From contig VCJN01000861.1 in NCBI GenBank assembly GCA_006384855.1, positions 1-64,000 of the forward strand: DNA of 64,000 nucleotides, read 5' to 3'. The notes below the pieces were generated by a model. That model saw nothing but the letters and a program-made list of their open reading frames with translations, had not been told where the DNA came from and made no database searches. This stretch comes from Tetraselmis striata. Lineage: Eukaryota > Chlorophyta > Chlorodendrophyceae > Chlorodendrales > Chlorodendraceae. Made by a program: the position numbers and the translations under genes. Every line of letters begins with the position of its first letter. The stretch's first letter is position 1. Below are positions 54,758 to 64,000 of the stretch, piece by piece.

Positions 54758-56111
54758 GCGGCGGACCGTGCTGCCGGCTTCCGGCACAACAAAGTGGGGT
54801 ATGTATAAACACCGCGCCCTAGTAGCGCCCGCATCAAACCTTGCGAGCTGAATATCGATACACTTTGATATTTATTTAGTAATAAGTATCAATCGTTTGA
54901 TCCGATCCGATCTTGAACTTTCGTATTCGAACGTGTAAAGGTCGATGCATCGATGACAGTAGCGGCTAAAGATCAATGCAGCTGATAGATCATCTCTGGG
55001 GATCGGTGCATCACCGTCGATTCACCGCCCCTCCCTCCCCGGCGAGGAAGGGGCGCGCGCACACGTGCACCTCGCCTCTGCACTTTCAATGCAGGCACTG
55101 ACGGGGGCGTCCCAAGGCTCTGCAGACGCCTGGAGCGTGTTTTGATTGAGCACTGAGTGATATATGAGGGCATACGAGGCCCGACACTGTCGATGACACG
55201 CCGAAGCCCGGTTGATCTTGATACGATTTGTTGTTGATCTTATTCTTCTGCAACAGATGCATGCATCGATTAATTGAGCGGCGAACGATCGAGGTGTATA
55301 CCGTACAATTCCACACGGTTCGCGGCGCCAACAAAAATGAGTTAATTTGCAGCTTTGAGTCTAAACCCTAAAACCCTAAAAACCCGTCGGAATATGCGAG
55401 ATCTGTTCGTGCTATATTCTGATTTATTTATCCGTTTTAATGGTTGTTTTCCTCTTCACAGGACAAGGGGTCGAAATCTTTATATATCCGCAGAACATTA
55501 TGTGTGTCAGCGGTATTAGTTCAACGGCCAAGGATCGATTCACCGATGTCATGATCCGGCTGATGCATCCGATCCTAACTATTAAGATGCAGGTAAGACG
55601 TAGCAGGCCCTAATACCAACTCAGTCTGAGCAGTGGAGAGCCGCAGACCAGCGCGTTGTGACCAATTCCAATTCCATCTGATCCTGGTCTTCCACCGGTC
55701 TCCGATGCGGATCCGTGTATAACCCCACAACCCCCATGCACGCCAGCGGTGGGGGCGCCCCCTCTTGCTGAGCTGCACCGCCCACGCAACAGAGCAATGT
55801 CTTCTCGCAGGACATGAGACTCATGAGCCGTCTCGAGCGCAAAGGATAGGCACGGCCGTGCACAGGGAGGTGCGCACGCGGCCCCTGGGCGCTCCCTCTG
55901 CCGGCGCAGCGCTAGCTCGCGCGTCGTCATTTATTCACAGCGGTATTCAAGAGACTGTAACGGATGCCTTCCCGATAAAGACACCGTTCCACGTCGCAAC
56001 GGAGGGGGGCGTTTTGTAGCAGAGGGGGGGTATAGTAATGGTTGCGTTGTGGTGCCGTTGCGGGGCAGAGCCGCAGCCCGCAGTCTGGCAGGAGCGCTTG
56101 GCCGGGCACCC
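54758..56111. other. Convergent intergenic interval
   Basis: No gene is seen between the J-domain gene and the membrane-protein gene, which point toward each other. TGTAA occurs at about 54936 (plus). The interval has ATCGAT-rich low-GC DNA (54840-55290) and a telomere-like motif at 55361. Minus ORFs near 55600-55930 lack domains. Confidence 0.4.
55361..55385. repeat. Interstitial telomere-like repeat
   Basis: CTAAACCCTAAAACCCTAAA followed by AACCC contains two to three units of CCCTAAA(A), the complement of green-algal TTTTAGGG or plant TTTAGGG telomere repeats. It is too short for a chromosome end and lies 8.6 kb from the window edge. Confidence 0.6.
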
Positions 56112-59100
56112 CTAGTCGCGCTTGCTGGCCGCCGCGTCGCGCGGGCGCCGCAGCGCGGGCGAGTGGAGCGTCCAGAGCAGGCCGCCGGCCGACACGACGA
56201 GCGCGCTGGCGCCGCGCCAGAAGGTGAGGCACTGCCACGGCGCGGCGGGCGAGCAGAAGAGGAGGCCGCTGAGGAAGGAGACGGCGGCGCCGCGCATCGC
56301 GGTCGCGACCGACACGCCCAGCGCGCCGTCCTCCTGCTTGAACAGCAGCGCCTGGAAGTAGGCGTTGCAGTTGAACAGACCTGGGGTCGCCATTCGGGGG
56401 GGGGGGGGGGGGGGGGGGGGGTGGGGAGCCGTCACCACGTGCGGTCCGTCAAGGCATGCGCCTCCTCGGTGTTTGGCTATCGCGATGCCATGTTCGGGCG
56501 CCGGCGCGGTGACAAGCACACTGCAAATGAGAACCAGCCCAATGAGCCGATTTGAGGCTTGTAGCAACGGTTCCGCCTGGGCTTCAGAGGGCGGCACGCT
56601 ACGCGCTTTCATTACCGCACCCTATGCGGGTTCGTTCTGCCGGGCCGTAAGACAGCTGGCCCGTCTAGCATCAAAGACTAAGCAGGAACAAATTTGTGAG
56701 AAATCTCAAATTTCACACTAACGGCTCCTAATGGTGTGCTTTGGCATCCTGACGGCGGCGGTATCGCAAGCGCATACTGGAAGATCTAAGAGCAGAATGC
56801 CGCCACATGAGGGTGGAGTATGCCACCAACATTCGGGACGGCAGGGGGGCTGTAAACCGCAACGAGGAAAGCCTCAACTGTGGTGTTACAGGCCCCATTA
56901 CCTGTCGCTCCCTCGTACAAGAGGTCGCCGGTTGGATGCCCGGTTCTCCCAGTTGAGGGCAGTATCGACCCGGCCCGCGCCCCGAGCTTACGTGGTTGAT
57001 ATGCATTAGCCCTTGAGGGCTCGAATGAGACAACGGTCCAAGGGCTATGCCAGACCTACGACGGCGGTTGGCGCACCAAGAGGTTGAAGACCCGGCCGGG
57101 GCGAACTTGACTTAACGTTACTCCACCGGCATCCGGGCATCGAAACCACTTTCTTTTTTGCAAGCGGATATAGTTTGCATGTGTGCACACGTGGGTGCTG
57201 GGCACGCGATGCGGGCGGCAGGGCGCCACCTCCAAAGCAGACCAGCATCGCCGCCAGCTGCCACCCGCTCGTGCCGCTGGCCTCCAGCTGGCCGGCCACG
57301 TGCGTCTGTCAATAGCAGCGACAGAGGAAAGAAAGGAGGGGGGGGGGGGGGGGGGGGGGCGGGGGTTTTAGGGTGTACTCGGCCATCCCTCCCTCCCCGG
57401 TAGCGCCACTCAAGACGGAGTTCCCAGGCAAACAACTCCGTCGGGACAGTGCCCTGGTAGGAGGGCGTGAAGCAAGGCGGGCCGCCGGGGGGGGGGGGGG
57501 GGGGGCGGTCTCCACTGCACCTCCCAGTGCGGCACTGTGTACGCCAGTTGATAGGCCGTGGCGGCAACGAGGCCGATGTAGGCGGTGCTGCGCTGATACT
57601 GCGCCCAGCGCGGGGTGCAACATGGTGAGGGGCGGGGGGCAAAGGGTCGGCGACAATCCGGGGGGGGGGGGGGGGGGGGGTCTGGGGTGGATCACGGCAG
57701 GCAGGCAGGGGGGTGCGGGTTGAGAGCAGGGTGGTGCGTTAGAGGAGGCAACGGCCCGCACCTGGAAGTGGCTAAGCTGCGGACTGACGGCCAGAATCCC
57801 CTGCGGATGTGCCAAGAGGGCCGGGGGAGGGGGGGGGGGGGTCTCCTTTTCACCTCATCTGCCCCCCCAAGTGCCTCTCACCCCAAAGCTGTCAAACAAG
57901 TTAGCGCCATGTGTGTGTGGGGGGGGGGGGGGGGGAGGACGATTGGCGGGGGGGGGGGGGGGGGGGGGGGACTGGAGGGGGAAAAGGGGGGCACCTCGTA
58001 CAGGACGCCCAGCACGGAGTACCCAAAGGAGGACGCAGCAATGCACGCTGCCCCGGCTGCCACCTCAGGCGTCCACTCGCCCGCCAGCGCCGCGCCGCCT
58101 GCGACCACATGGCCAGCAGGTCCCACCCCCTGCTCAGCTCGGCTCCGCTCCGCTCCGCTCAGGTCAGGTCAGGGCATCGCGCCGCGGAGGTGTTGCCGCC
58201 GCTCTCACCCTCGGCCCGCAGGTAGTCCAGGCTGCGCATGCCGGTCCCCAGCGCCACCACCGCCAGCGCCGCCTTGCGCCCGGGCGGCAGCTGCCGCTTC
58301 ATGACCAGAACGGACAGCGCGGCGTTGGAGGCCTGCGAGCAGGCGGCGCCCACGGTGCTGCGCCCCATCACCCCCCGCAGCCGCCTGTCAGCGCGGCCGC
58401 CGACCATGTGCCCCGCACGCCCTGCCACTGCGTAGACGCCATGTATCCACGCATCCAGCTGGCCAGAGGGGGGGGGGGGGGGGAGGCTGGAACCCACATG
58501 CTGATGAGCGTCCCGCAGCGCGCAAAGCCCAGGCACGAGAAGGCGTAGGAGGAGACATCCAGGATCCTGCTGGGCCGCACACCCGGGCGCTCAGTGCCCG
58601 GCATGGCAGCAATGGGGGGGCATGGGAGACACAGAAGGCTGGGCTCTTGCCCGGATAGCGCCAGCAGGAGGCGCCCGCGCGGGGGCAGCCGCACGGCCTC
58701 GGCACCGCGGCGCGCGTCCAGCAGCAGGGAGGAGAGGAAGACGAAGGCGTACTTGGTCCAGGCCAGCAGGTGTGTCCGCGCGTCGACCGCCCCCTGAGGG
58801 TGTGTTGGAGAGGGGGGGGGGGGGGGAGCTGAGCCCGGGCGAATGCTGAGTCGTCGACATGATGCGTCGACACCCAGCTGCCACTGCCACCGCTGATGCC
58901 GCGCCGGTGCAGGAGTGCAGAGCCAAACGATACCCCGGGTGTTTCTTATCACTATTACTTCATTTTCTTTTGCAGGCGGTAGATGCGGTGATACTTCCCG
59001 GCGCAGCGACAGAGTGAGCGCGGAAGGGGGCCGCGGGGGGTGGGGGGGGGGGGGGGGGGGAGGGGGAAGTCTGTGTGGGAACAAGTGAGGCGTAACGGGC

Positions 59101-59468
59101 TCCATGAGGGTGTTAAAGGCGGCACGTCGTGTCGGTGATGGCGCGGCGCCTCGTCGCACCCGTGCGGCGACCCACTGGCTGTAGAGCGTGATGACCACGC
59201 CGGACGCGAGGTACAGCAGCTTCGGGGCCAGCTCCTGGGCACACCGCCCTGCGTTCATCGGAGCCGCGGGTCAGGAAACGGGGTGTGGGGGGGAGGGGGG
59301 TGCCGCGGCGTGGTCGATCGTCCTCAGTTCGGTGGGTATGTGGTGGTCGCCTCAGCGGGTCGGACATCAGCAGCAGCATTATAAGCGACAATACGAGGTG
59401 GCGCTTCGCATTCATCTCGATCGCGCATCGTCATCGGAAACATCACCGCCTGCTCCGCCTGCTGTCAT
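56112..59468 (-). CDS. Multi-pass membrane protein, drug/metabolite-transporter-like
   Basis: Ten minus-strand exons close in phase: 59468-59447 (tentative start, MTAGGAG), 59248-59097, 58793-58651, 58566-58498, 58384-58209, 58098-57995, 57800-57762, 57598-57521, 57305-57230 and 56380-56112, giving 375 residues. About ten hydrophobic segments are spread along it, for example LLYLASGVVITLYSQWVAA, WTKYAFVFLSSLLLD, AAGAACIAASSFGYSVLGVL, AYIGLVAATAYQLAYTV, GWQLAAMLVCFGG, FNCNAYFQALLF, AVSFLSGLLFC and ALVVSAGGLLWTL. The paired-helix layout, with TAMRGAAVSFLSGL followed by a last helix, resembles SLC35/EamA-type carriers. Ten G runs (sense C) lie in its introns. Intron 3 is GC-AG (CCGG then GCAAGAG). 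Substrate and membrane are unknown. Confidence 0.72.
56575..56715. repeat. GTAAGAAATTT-type dispersed repeat, third copy
   Basis: It shares CAGAGGGCGGCACGCTACGC, the CCCTATGCGGGTTCG core, GCCGGGCCGTAAGACAGCTGG and a terminal GAGAAATCTCAAATTT with the copies at 4435-5150. Here it lies in the last intron of the membrane-protein gene, so it is a mobile repeat rather than a gene-end signal. Confidence 0.6.
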
Positions 59469-59472
59469 CCAT

Positions 59473-59650
59473 TTTTGGAGGGGCTGGGCCGCAATCAATT
59501 TAACCACAGTGCCTGTACATTACATTGTTTGCTCGAAGTGGCCCCTGCAGGCTGCAGCACAGTAGTATTAGCCCGTATGTATGACTTTATGAGGTGCCGG
59601 CTATAGCTTCATCGATATTCGAGAAAATAGATAAAAGAGCACCCAAGATA
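59473..59650. repeat. Direct repeat S, copy 1
   Basis: About 150 bases recur at 60158-60298 in the same orientation. Shared blocks are ATTGTTTGCTCGAAGTG, CCCCTGC and GGCTATAGCTTCATCGATA. The pair brackets 60 kb intergenic DNA upstream of the membrane-protein gene, and 59651-60157 has no gene. Confidence 0.75.
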
Positions 59651-60157
59651 TGGATAGTAGCGACTGCCTTCGACCCGACTCCTACTCCTCTGGCTTAACA
59701 GTAGTCGCAAATCGAGTATAGATAGGGCGAGGTGATGGGCGGGAGCGACTAAAAACAAACCGGAACTGAGCCGGATTTTGCAGACCTCCTACCGGTAACT
59801 ATTTGTAGCAGTGAGATAGCCGAGGTTCCTACGACCCCCGCGGCCCAGCCACTACACCCTGACCTAGTGTCGCTTGATCTCCCTCTTTCGTTGCTCTTGC
59901 AGTTATATTGCCCGTTGGAGGGCAACGCTTCAACTGCTTCAACTGTCGCAGCAGCTGTCGGTAGGTGAATAACTAGTTGAAATATTCGTAATTTTAATTA
60001 TTAGTAGCAGATGCCTCCTGCTTGGCGAGAGCGCACGACGCACGGAGAACGGAGAGCGCACGACGCATGCGGCCATGTCGCCCCTTCCAAAAACATTATT
60101 TCGCCGCCACTCTCACCATAGCTCAAAAGTCGGCAAAATAATAGACCTTTCTGGAAG

Positions 60158-60298
60158 GGTTGGGCCAGAATCAATTGAGATGTACACACAGTACATTGCA
60201 ATGTTTGCTCGAAGTGCCCCCTGCCGCACAATAGTCTAAGCCCGTCTGAGGTGTCGGCTATAGCTTCATCGATAGTCGAGATTGTCAAAGAGCAGCCA
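60158..60298. repeat. Direct repeat S, copy 2
   Basis: This is the partner of 59473-59650. It has lost the TATGTATGACTTTATGA segment present in copy 1 and keeps the terminal CTTCATCGATAGTCGAGA. The interval 60299-60752 has only overlapping ORFs on both strands without domains. Confidence 0.75.
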
Positions 60299-60752
60299 AT
60301 ACCTTACACGTTTCCCGACGGGCTCCGCTTACATACGTAAGGTTACGCCGTAGGTTACGACGCCCGTTTTAACACCCGTTGGGCCAGGTAAGTGTACGCC
60401 GGCGTATACGCGGTTGCGTAATCCACATCGTCATCAACGGCGTGATCGCCGCCAGAAAGATAGTTCTGAATGCACCTCCGACTCCGACCACCGATCCCCG
60501 CAGGTGCGCATGCTCGGTGAGTATGTGGGGCGCCATCCGAACTAGCCCCTCGCAAGAAATGCGAGGCACGCCAGCGCGTATGCGCTGCGTAAAGCGGGGC
60601 GTCATCAGCGGAGAAGTCACCCGCCGGAGAACTTCGTCCGTGTAGGCTCATGCAACGCGATCGTGCACGGCGCGACGGTAAGAGGTTACTACTATTGGTG
60701 CGCGTGCCGCGCGCTTTGGGGCGCGGCGCTGGATGCTAGCCTGTCCTATAAA

Positions 60753-63404
60753 TTACGAATCAACAGCAAAATCTGTGCCACATATGTGCGAAAGTATGCA
60801 TCCATCGCATCCTCCCGGCGGGCCCATTGGCCCACGTCCGCGGTCAGACACTGACGATGGTACGCGTTCCACAATTATGTGGCAAGCGACTTCCAACCCG
60901 AATGGTTGGACACCCGTGACAATTCCGCGGTGCGGGCTACAACGTTGGGATACGCCCGGACGTATGCATGCTTGAAAGGTACTGAAATCCAGCATAAGGC
61001 TAACCAGAAAAGGTAACTGGCCCCAACCCATGTGTGGTTGGTGATTTGAGCAAAACACCGCATGTCGGAGGCCAAAATACATTCGGGTATATTGTTCTGG
61101 CAATTGCACCGGTGTGACATTTAATGATGCAATGTCATATGGGATACAAGCAAAAGCCGCTTGCCTACTTTGCATTTTATCGACATTAGCGCAGATGCAA
61201 ATGTGTGGGTGTGGGGAGTGCGCATATCTCTACAAATTTACACGTCTGAGGCTGGGTCAAATGCCACTGACCCCTCCTGGAGGATACCGTATAATGTCCG
61301 AAGTTGCGCTGCAATTGTACCTCTCCTCAAACAACCTAGTTTCATAAACACCATGCACAACCGTTGATGGAAACCATATGATCTATTGAGGTTAAAACCC
61401 CGCATGTAGATATTGCGGAATTCGACTAAAGTGGGGGCATGGCGTGGGCCGGGCTTGCGTACAACTCGCTTGGCCACCAACTTCCCTAATTCCTTGACAA
61501 CCGCCTCATCATTGGGGTTGGTCATCGACCATCTGGCGCGTGACAGCGAGCGATCCCGGCGACCATGTCAATCGATGATACCGGCTATTCTAGCGCCTAC
61601 CGTTATAGGTTGAAGCTTGAGGTCGCAAATTAAATGTGCAATAAATGATCTCAATAATCCCACCGTTGCAGGAAGGGGTGACACACCTCTTGCATTGCAG
61701 AAGCGCTGGAAAATGGCCAGCGACGCCTCGTAGGTTTCCTTACACGCAGTCCTCAGGCGACGCGCTTCCGGGTGGTCCGCCAACTGCCCTAGTCTAGTCT
61801 ATTCTGCGGCATGACCAGCTCCGCCTGATGGCAAATTGCACGTTGTGCATCTGAACCATTCATGCGCAACGGTGTCTCCTCGCCCCGCACAGCTCGCGCA
61901 CAAAGCCATCCCATAGTCCGCGTAACAATAGACAGTCCGCATGTATGTTGCCTGACATGCGAGGTAGATCGACGTCCTGGAAGGTGTTCCTGCAATGATT
62001 GCAATAATTCCGCATCGTCCGAAAGCAAGGGTAAAACCGACTTGTCCAATTGCGTACTCAGGCCAGCATCGCCCCAAAGGCACGGCCGCGCGAGTACCAC
62101 GTCCTCGATCGGGTTGTACTCCTCGACCCGACGGCAACGCACACCCGCGTCGTAGCAAAGCCCGCGACCAGCGAAGTTCCGAGATTGTTGGGTTGCCGAC
62201 GTGGCGCAGTTCGTCCGGGCCCCACTCATCAGTCAAGCTGGACGTCAGGCCGGTGAGGAGTGTGCCACTCACTGCATATAATTCCGTCAAATAGGCATGC
62301 TCTCGAGGTGAAACCGCGCAGCACCATTGCATCGTACCGACGACAGCGGCCAATCGCCCACAAGGCACCGACCCCGTGGCCGGAGCCAAATCGTAGACGG
62401 GTTGGGCTGCAGCAGCTCACGTAGCCGCCCGCATTGCCGTGACGGCCACCGCTCCCCGCAAGGAATCAATCATCACGCCTGCGGTATATTCCGTCCGCGT
62501 GCTCGGTCACTCGGTGTGTACGTTCTTCACTAGAAAGCCGTAATCGTCGAAGGCCAAAAGTACGGAATATAACATCATTTGTTGCTGCCACCGCATGAGC
62601 GATCATCATCGGCAGAGTTTGAGTAGGAAATCGTCTAGCAGGTTAGCCTTGGCGCCGTCGCAGCAGCTTCGAATAGTCAGCCTCGGGACTACCCGGGCGA
62701 CATTGTATCAAGCCCTCTGCGAGTAGGATAGTGCGAAACACTCGCGCCCACAGCTGATGTAAGGCCGGCGACGACGCGACTCCCATCATGGCGAATCGAT
62801 ATCGAAAATACTTGCCGGTCAACGGATGTTTGAACCCCATATGTCGGCGTCGCCGACGTAAACGGACCAGGAACAAAATGCATCCGTGAGGCCGAACTTC
62901 GCAAACGAATGAAATTGTTGAATACTCAATATGTCCGAGCGTACATCGGAGAGGAGGTCTAATCTGCATTCGCGCCGCGCGATATTCGGGTTTACTTCAG
63001 ACAAAGGAAGTTAAATACGTTCCGAACCTTTTACGGGTCATGCTTGATAATATGCACGCAATTGCCAGCGCCTGCTGTAATGGGCCTTCGACATACCCAT
63101 GCACGTGTTGCCGGCGGGCCGCATCGGTCCCAGCCGCAGCGCCGCCTTCCTGGCACGATCGATAGTTCTTCTTGCGTGGCTTCGGTGGCCGACAAGTCCA
63201 CGGTTGGGCGTACCCATTGAGCAACGCCTCATTCAGTCCCGCGGGGACGTGTTGTGACGCTAGTAAACCCTCGACTTTAACCCGCATCCCGGGCTGGTAA
63301 CTATCGCACACGGCGTCAAAACGCCATGGTCGCCGCTCGTACCACGCTACTGCCCACTCCAACGGCTGTTGCGGCTGTACGTTAAGCGTGAGCATGGCCG
63401 GCAT
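60753..63404 (-). mobile_element. Decayed DIRS-like element: RT, RNase H region, recombinase
   Basis: Minus-strand order: an RT N-terminal extension (63404-62997, NEALLNGYAQPWTCRPPKPR), then the RT core. The core has DILSIQQFHSFAKFGLTDAF in one frame and, after a base lost in a GGGG run at about 62836-62840, KHPLTGKYFRYRFAMMGVAS in another. LLDDFLL at about 62622-62642 stands at the catalytic YxDD position. The connection region follows (LAAVVGTMQWCCAVSPRE, 62389-61799). Next comes a tyrosine-recombinase N-domain (TYEASLAIFQRFCNARGVSP, 61783-61568; VVKELGKLVAKRVVRKPGPR, 61525-61238). The recombinase catalytic end cannot be read. RT-then-recombinase order is the DIRS signature. At least four frameshifts or stops make it inactive. 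Confidence 0.75.
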
Positions 63405-64000
63405 GTCATGCCCGCGCGTGCCGCCTAACTCAACATAATGCCTCTGGGCGTCGGGACTACTATACCCGTATTACAGCGCCGTTAGTTGGGATTGCGTTGC
63501 GATTTAGATGCGTCATGTCCTCATGTCCTCAGAAGAGAACGATGAAATGTCATTGTTACACAACCCATCGTCTTCGCTAGTCGTACAGCAACCAACCGTT
63601 TGTAAACCGGACCCGGGGTCATGTTGTAAGCTTTAGGCGAGAGGCTTTAGCGTGTAGGCAGAAAGAGGTTTGCAGCAAAGGAAATTGTTACAATGTACCG
63701 GGGCGTACACGGCTTGGCAGCCGGTTGCATGTAGGCATTTAGGCTTAGGCATGCTATCTAGGCTTCTTTGTCATCAAGAAGTAATTGGGGCGTCATTGTT
63801 GACGAGGGCATGACGTGTAACGTGTACGAGGTGTAGGTGTATGGGCGGATGAGCACGATGAGTATAGGTAGTTGCGTGAGTAAAAGGAAGTGAGTAGTAC
63901 GAGTATAGCTGTATACTCGTACTACACAGCCAGGATGGCTATAGTGAAGATGGAGCGGTTGCGCTTCTCTTCGTCGAGGCATTCGGCGATAACTAACATC
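63405..64000. other. Gene-free right edge
   Basis: No gene is supported. A minus ORF at 63982-63758 has no domain. The sequence contains TGTAG/TAGGC-rich short repeats near 63640-63780 (AGGCTTTAGCGTGTAGGCA) and TACGAGTATAGC near 63895-63925. Confidence 0.4.

Noticed and set aside
57611-58548. Long plus-strand ORFs over 57.6-58.6 kb
   Set aside because: They are poly-Gly translations of G runs and antisense to the in-phase membrane-protein exons.
59113-59415. ATG at 59415 (MNAKRHLVLSLIMLLLM) as start of the membrane protein
   Set aside because: It looks like a signal anchor, but no donor downstream gives the phase 1 needed by the exon at 59248; the 22-base exon at 59468-59447 does.

Overview
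The window is nuclear DNA of a green alga (Chlorophyta). Evidence: GC-rich, intron-dense genes on both strands; plastid-type targeting extensions; a UFM1 E1 enzyme; TGTAA motifs (the green-algal polyadenylation signal) 20 to 200 bases after several stop codons; and an interstitial CCCTAAAA-type telomere motif. I cannot name the species. About 50 long C or G homopolymers punctuate the sequence; most sit in introns with C on the sense strand.

Layout. 0.5-4.0 kb: plastid-type RimM ribosome-maturation factor (+). 5.8-7.3 kb: part of a leucine-rich-repeat gene (-). 8-11 kb: uncharacterised, lower-GC DNA ending in a duplicated block, then an intact secreted Cys-rich protein (11.25 kb, +). 12.1-12.9 kb: LINE fragment. 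13.3-14.8 kb: 3' part of a degenerate AAA ATPase gene (-). 15.2-15.7 kb: AT-rich tandem duplication. 15.8-21.1 kb: nine-exon, 803-residue NuSAP-like protein (-), divergent from UBA5, the UFM1-activating enzyme (22.3-24.5 kb, +). 26-27 kb: decayed LINE with a restriction-like endonuclease. 28.4-29.2 kb: plastid-type membrane protein (+). 29.7-30.5 kb: SAP30-like Sin3-complex subunit (-), convergent with it.

31.4-34.6 kb: a compact, apparently young tyrosine-recombinase element with split direct repeats but no reverse transcriptase. 35.2-38.0 kb: ten-exon ketose 3-epimerase (+). 38.4-43.2 kb: coiled-coil protein (-) whose introns hold foldback elements and microsatellites. 44-50 kb: transposon graveyard (pogo-like transposase, two LINE copies). 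51.7-54.8 kb: J-domain protein (+). 56.1-59.5 kb: 375-residue multi-pass membrane protein, probably a drug/metabolite-type transporter (-). 60.7-63.4 kb: decayed DIRS-like element (-).

The host genes are unrelated housekeeping functions: plastid ribosome assembly, ufmylation, chromatin repression, mitosis, sugar metabolism and chaperoning. They form no pathway or cluster. Exon models were built by hand from splice sites and codon phase. The phases close completely for the NuSAP-like, SAP30-like, epimerase and membrane-protein genes. Three single-base frameshifts, all in short G or C runs of rimM and UBA5, look like assembly errors.
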